DNA from: Ruminococcus sp. FMBCY1
GTDB taxonomy: Bacteria > Bacillota > Clostridia > Oscillospirales > Acutalibacteraceae
Reading direction: 5' to 3'
NCBI RefSeq assembly: GCF_023921805.1
Contig: NZ_CP074197.1
Coordinates: forward strand, 620,001-684,000
DNA: 64,000 bases
The position numbers were made by a program, and so were the translations under genes. The notes beneath the pieces are model-generated. The model made no database searches and was not told where the DNA came from. It worked only from the letters and a program-made list of their open reading frames with translations. Position 1 is the stretch's first letter. Each line of letters starts with the position of its first letter. Positions 62,848 through 64,000 of the stretch are shown one piece after another.

Positions 62848-63078
62848 TGTTGTCCTCCTTTCCGGCAGCCGAACACACATTTTCTGCTACCATAGTATCA
62901 TTTCCCTCGGTGATTATCAAATGTGCGAAATCACTTGTAAGGATTTTTTTACACAGGTCGGAAAAGAGGTGTTGTCCTCTTTCCGTCCTGTGTGCTTGAA
63001 CGCCGCTGAAACAATGTAGGTAGCGCCGTTGACTTTGTATTCGTGTTCTTCGCCGTAAAGTGATTGTATAATACTCAT
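62822..63078 (-). pseudogene. Small transposon-associated protein (TnpW-like), frameshifted
   Basis: ATG 63078 opens MSIIQSLYGEEHEYKVNG and TYIVSAAFKHTG, but this frame stops at 62917. The likely continuation, GQHLFSDLCKKILTSDFAHL and AENVCSAAGKEDN up to 62822, is in another frame. One indel near 62980-62990 would join them. Its ATG overlaps the parB stop (TAATG) and its end overlaps the recombinase start, as expected in an intact operon. The family name is tentative. Confidence 0.55.
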
Positions 63079-63875
63079 TATCTTTCCTCCCTGTTTTTGT
63101 TTCGCTGACGGCTACGATAGTCGTCCTCAATCAGCTTGATTATTTTACGTTCGATATCTCTCGGGGTGTAACTTTTCGGAAAGAATTTAGTCAGCTTTTC
63201 AATTTGAAAACTGATTTTCTCACGCTGATTCGGTTTTTCCTCAGATATGATTTTTGATATGGTATCGCTGTCAAGTTTGCCTGACTGAGAGAGCTTTTTC
63301 ATTTGGATTGTTTGTGAGAGCGAGGGCGTTTTGTCCTCCAGCTCTATTGCTTCAAACAAATCCTGCTGTTCGTATTCGGTTAGATAGGATAGCTCCACGC
63401 CTACAGAAAATGCAATACGCTGTTCATCGACCATTTTGAGAATATCGGGGATAAGCTTAGTCAGACGGATATATCTTCTGACTTGCTCCCGACTTTCTCC
63501 GTTTTGTTCACCGACAATCTCGCTTGTGCGAAACTTTGACACAACTTGTGTAGAAGTTAAGTCTGAGCGTTCACCTTGCCTTTTCATAGCTTCAAGTTTC
63601 ATCTTGTAAGCAAACGCCTTTTCCGACGGCAGAAGATGCTCCCTGTGGAGATTGCTGTCCACCACCATAATCGCTGCTTCGTCACGGCTAACGGGACGAA
63701 TAAAGGCAGGTACTTCTGCAAGTCCTGCCTTCTGTGTCGTACAGAAACGGCGGTGTCCGGATATGATTTCATACTCATCTGTAGTACCTTCAAGCGGTCG
63801 GATAATCAGCGGCGTCATAATGCCCTGCTGTTGAACGCTCTCGATTAAGCTGTTCATTCCTTCGTTGTCGAGCAC
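63078..63875 (-). CDS. ParB/Spo0J-like protein, 5' end broken
   Basis: 265 aa from GTG 63875. GHRRFCTTQKAGLAEVPAFI and DSNLHREHLLPSEKAFAYKM are the ParB nuclease/CTP-binding box and following helix; an HTH region and charged tail follow. In the same frame upstream, TNISINKLHEFRDHPYQV encodes the expected ParB N-terminus, but it meets TGA before any start. The natural ATG 63936, with AGGAG upstream, is in another frame. So the first codons carry a frameshift. It may act in element maintenance. 63937-64000 shows nothing clear. Confidence 0.75.
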   Translation of the reverse strand: MLDNEGMNSLIESVQQQGIMTPLIIRPLEGTTDEYEIISGHRRFCTTQKAGLAEVPAFIRPVSRDEAAIMVVDSNLHREHLLPSEKAFAYKMKLEAMKRQGERSDLTSTQVVSKFRTSEIVGEQNGESREQVRRYIRLTKLIPDILKMVDEQRIAFSVGVELSYLTEYEQQDLFEAIELEDKTPSLSQTIQMKKLSQSGKLDSDTISKIISEEKPNQREKISFQIEKLTKFFPKSYTPRDIERKIIKLIEDDYRSRQRNKNREER

Positions 63876-64000
63876 CTGATAAGGGTGATCTCTGAATTCG
63901 TGTAATTTGTTGATTGATATATTGGTTATCGTTCATAACTCCTTTGTTTCGTTTTATTTTGGTGATAATATTTGTACTTGTATCTGCCTTGCTCCAGCTG

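Larger units (their letters stand above)
61141..64000 (-). mobile_element. End of a second element (serine recombinase, small protein, ParB)
   Basis: Three minus-strand genes overlap end to end: ParB-like, small transposon-type protein, large serine recombinase. That set is common at the integrase end of clostridial transposons and conjugative elements. Its other end lies beyond the window, and the recombinase end is within about 100 bp of the first element's attR. Confidence 0.7.

Overview
The window looks like low-GC Clostridia (Bacillota), probably a gut Oscillospiraceae/Ruminococcaceae relative. The basis is AT-rich intergenic DNA, strong GGAGG ribosome sites, the order tig-clpP-clpX-lon-engB, a CsoR/CopA pair, a clostridial-type short threonine deaminase, and Tn916-like mobile-element proteins. 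No 16S or other decisive marker is present, so the family is an inference.

Layout. 1-50 kb is mostly housekeeping chromosome. Protein quality control (tig, clpP, clpX, lon) runs into engB and lysA, then gdhA, a recQ helicase, xth, a frameshifted Nudix gene, ridA and threonine deaminase, a flippase-like membrane protein, and a small ketosynthase/AMP-ligase/thioesterase operon with a divergent LysR gene. After that come an iron alcohol dehydrogenase, feoAB, an amidase, radA and a tyrosine recombinase. 30.7-42.4 kb is a polyamine island: potABCD (import) converges on a six-gene operon, speA-speE-CASDH-CASDC-aguA-aguB. That operon can make putrescine from arginine through agmatine and spermidine through carboxyspermidine. 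speA has a consensus promoter and a ~385-nt leader ending in an intrinsic terminator, so it is a candidate attenuator or riboswitch. A homocysteine methyltransferase/MTHFR fusion, a ThiF-like E1 enzyme, a DXS-family enzyme, copA and csoR follow.

50.2-61.0 kb is an integrative element inserted in the 3' end of a tRNA-Leu(UAG) gene. A 16-bp direct repeat (50232-50247 and 61023-61038) marks its ends, and near-identical 24-bp arm-type repeats lie just inside them. It carries a tyrosine integrase, a small excisionase, a Rep_trans/MobT-type initiator, a small FtsK/TcpA-like ATPase overlapping a two-helix membrane protein, a two-HTH regulator, a J-domain protein, and several unknown genes. I see no conjugation channel genes, so it is best read as an integrative mobilizable element. 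Its most unusual cargo is an ECF sigma factor fused to a transmembrane segment with a perfect internal lipobox and a predicted extracellular Cys/His domain. A 51-bp repeat with a promoter-like core and adjacent palindromes stands before two of its gene groups.

61.1-64 kb is the end of a second, different element with a large serine recombinase, a small transposon-type protein and a ParB-like protein. All three have a single-base disruption (an in-frame TGA or a frameshift), so this copy is decayed or the sequence is faulty there.
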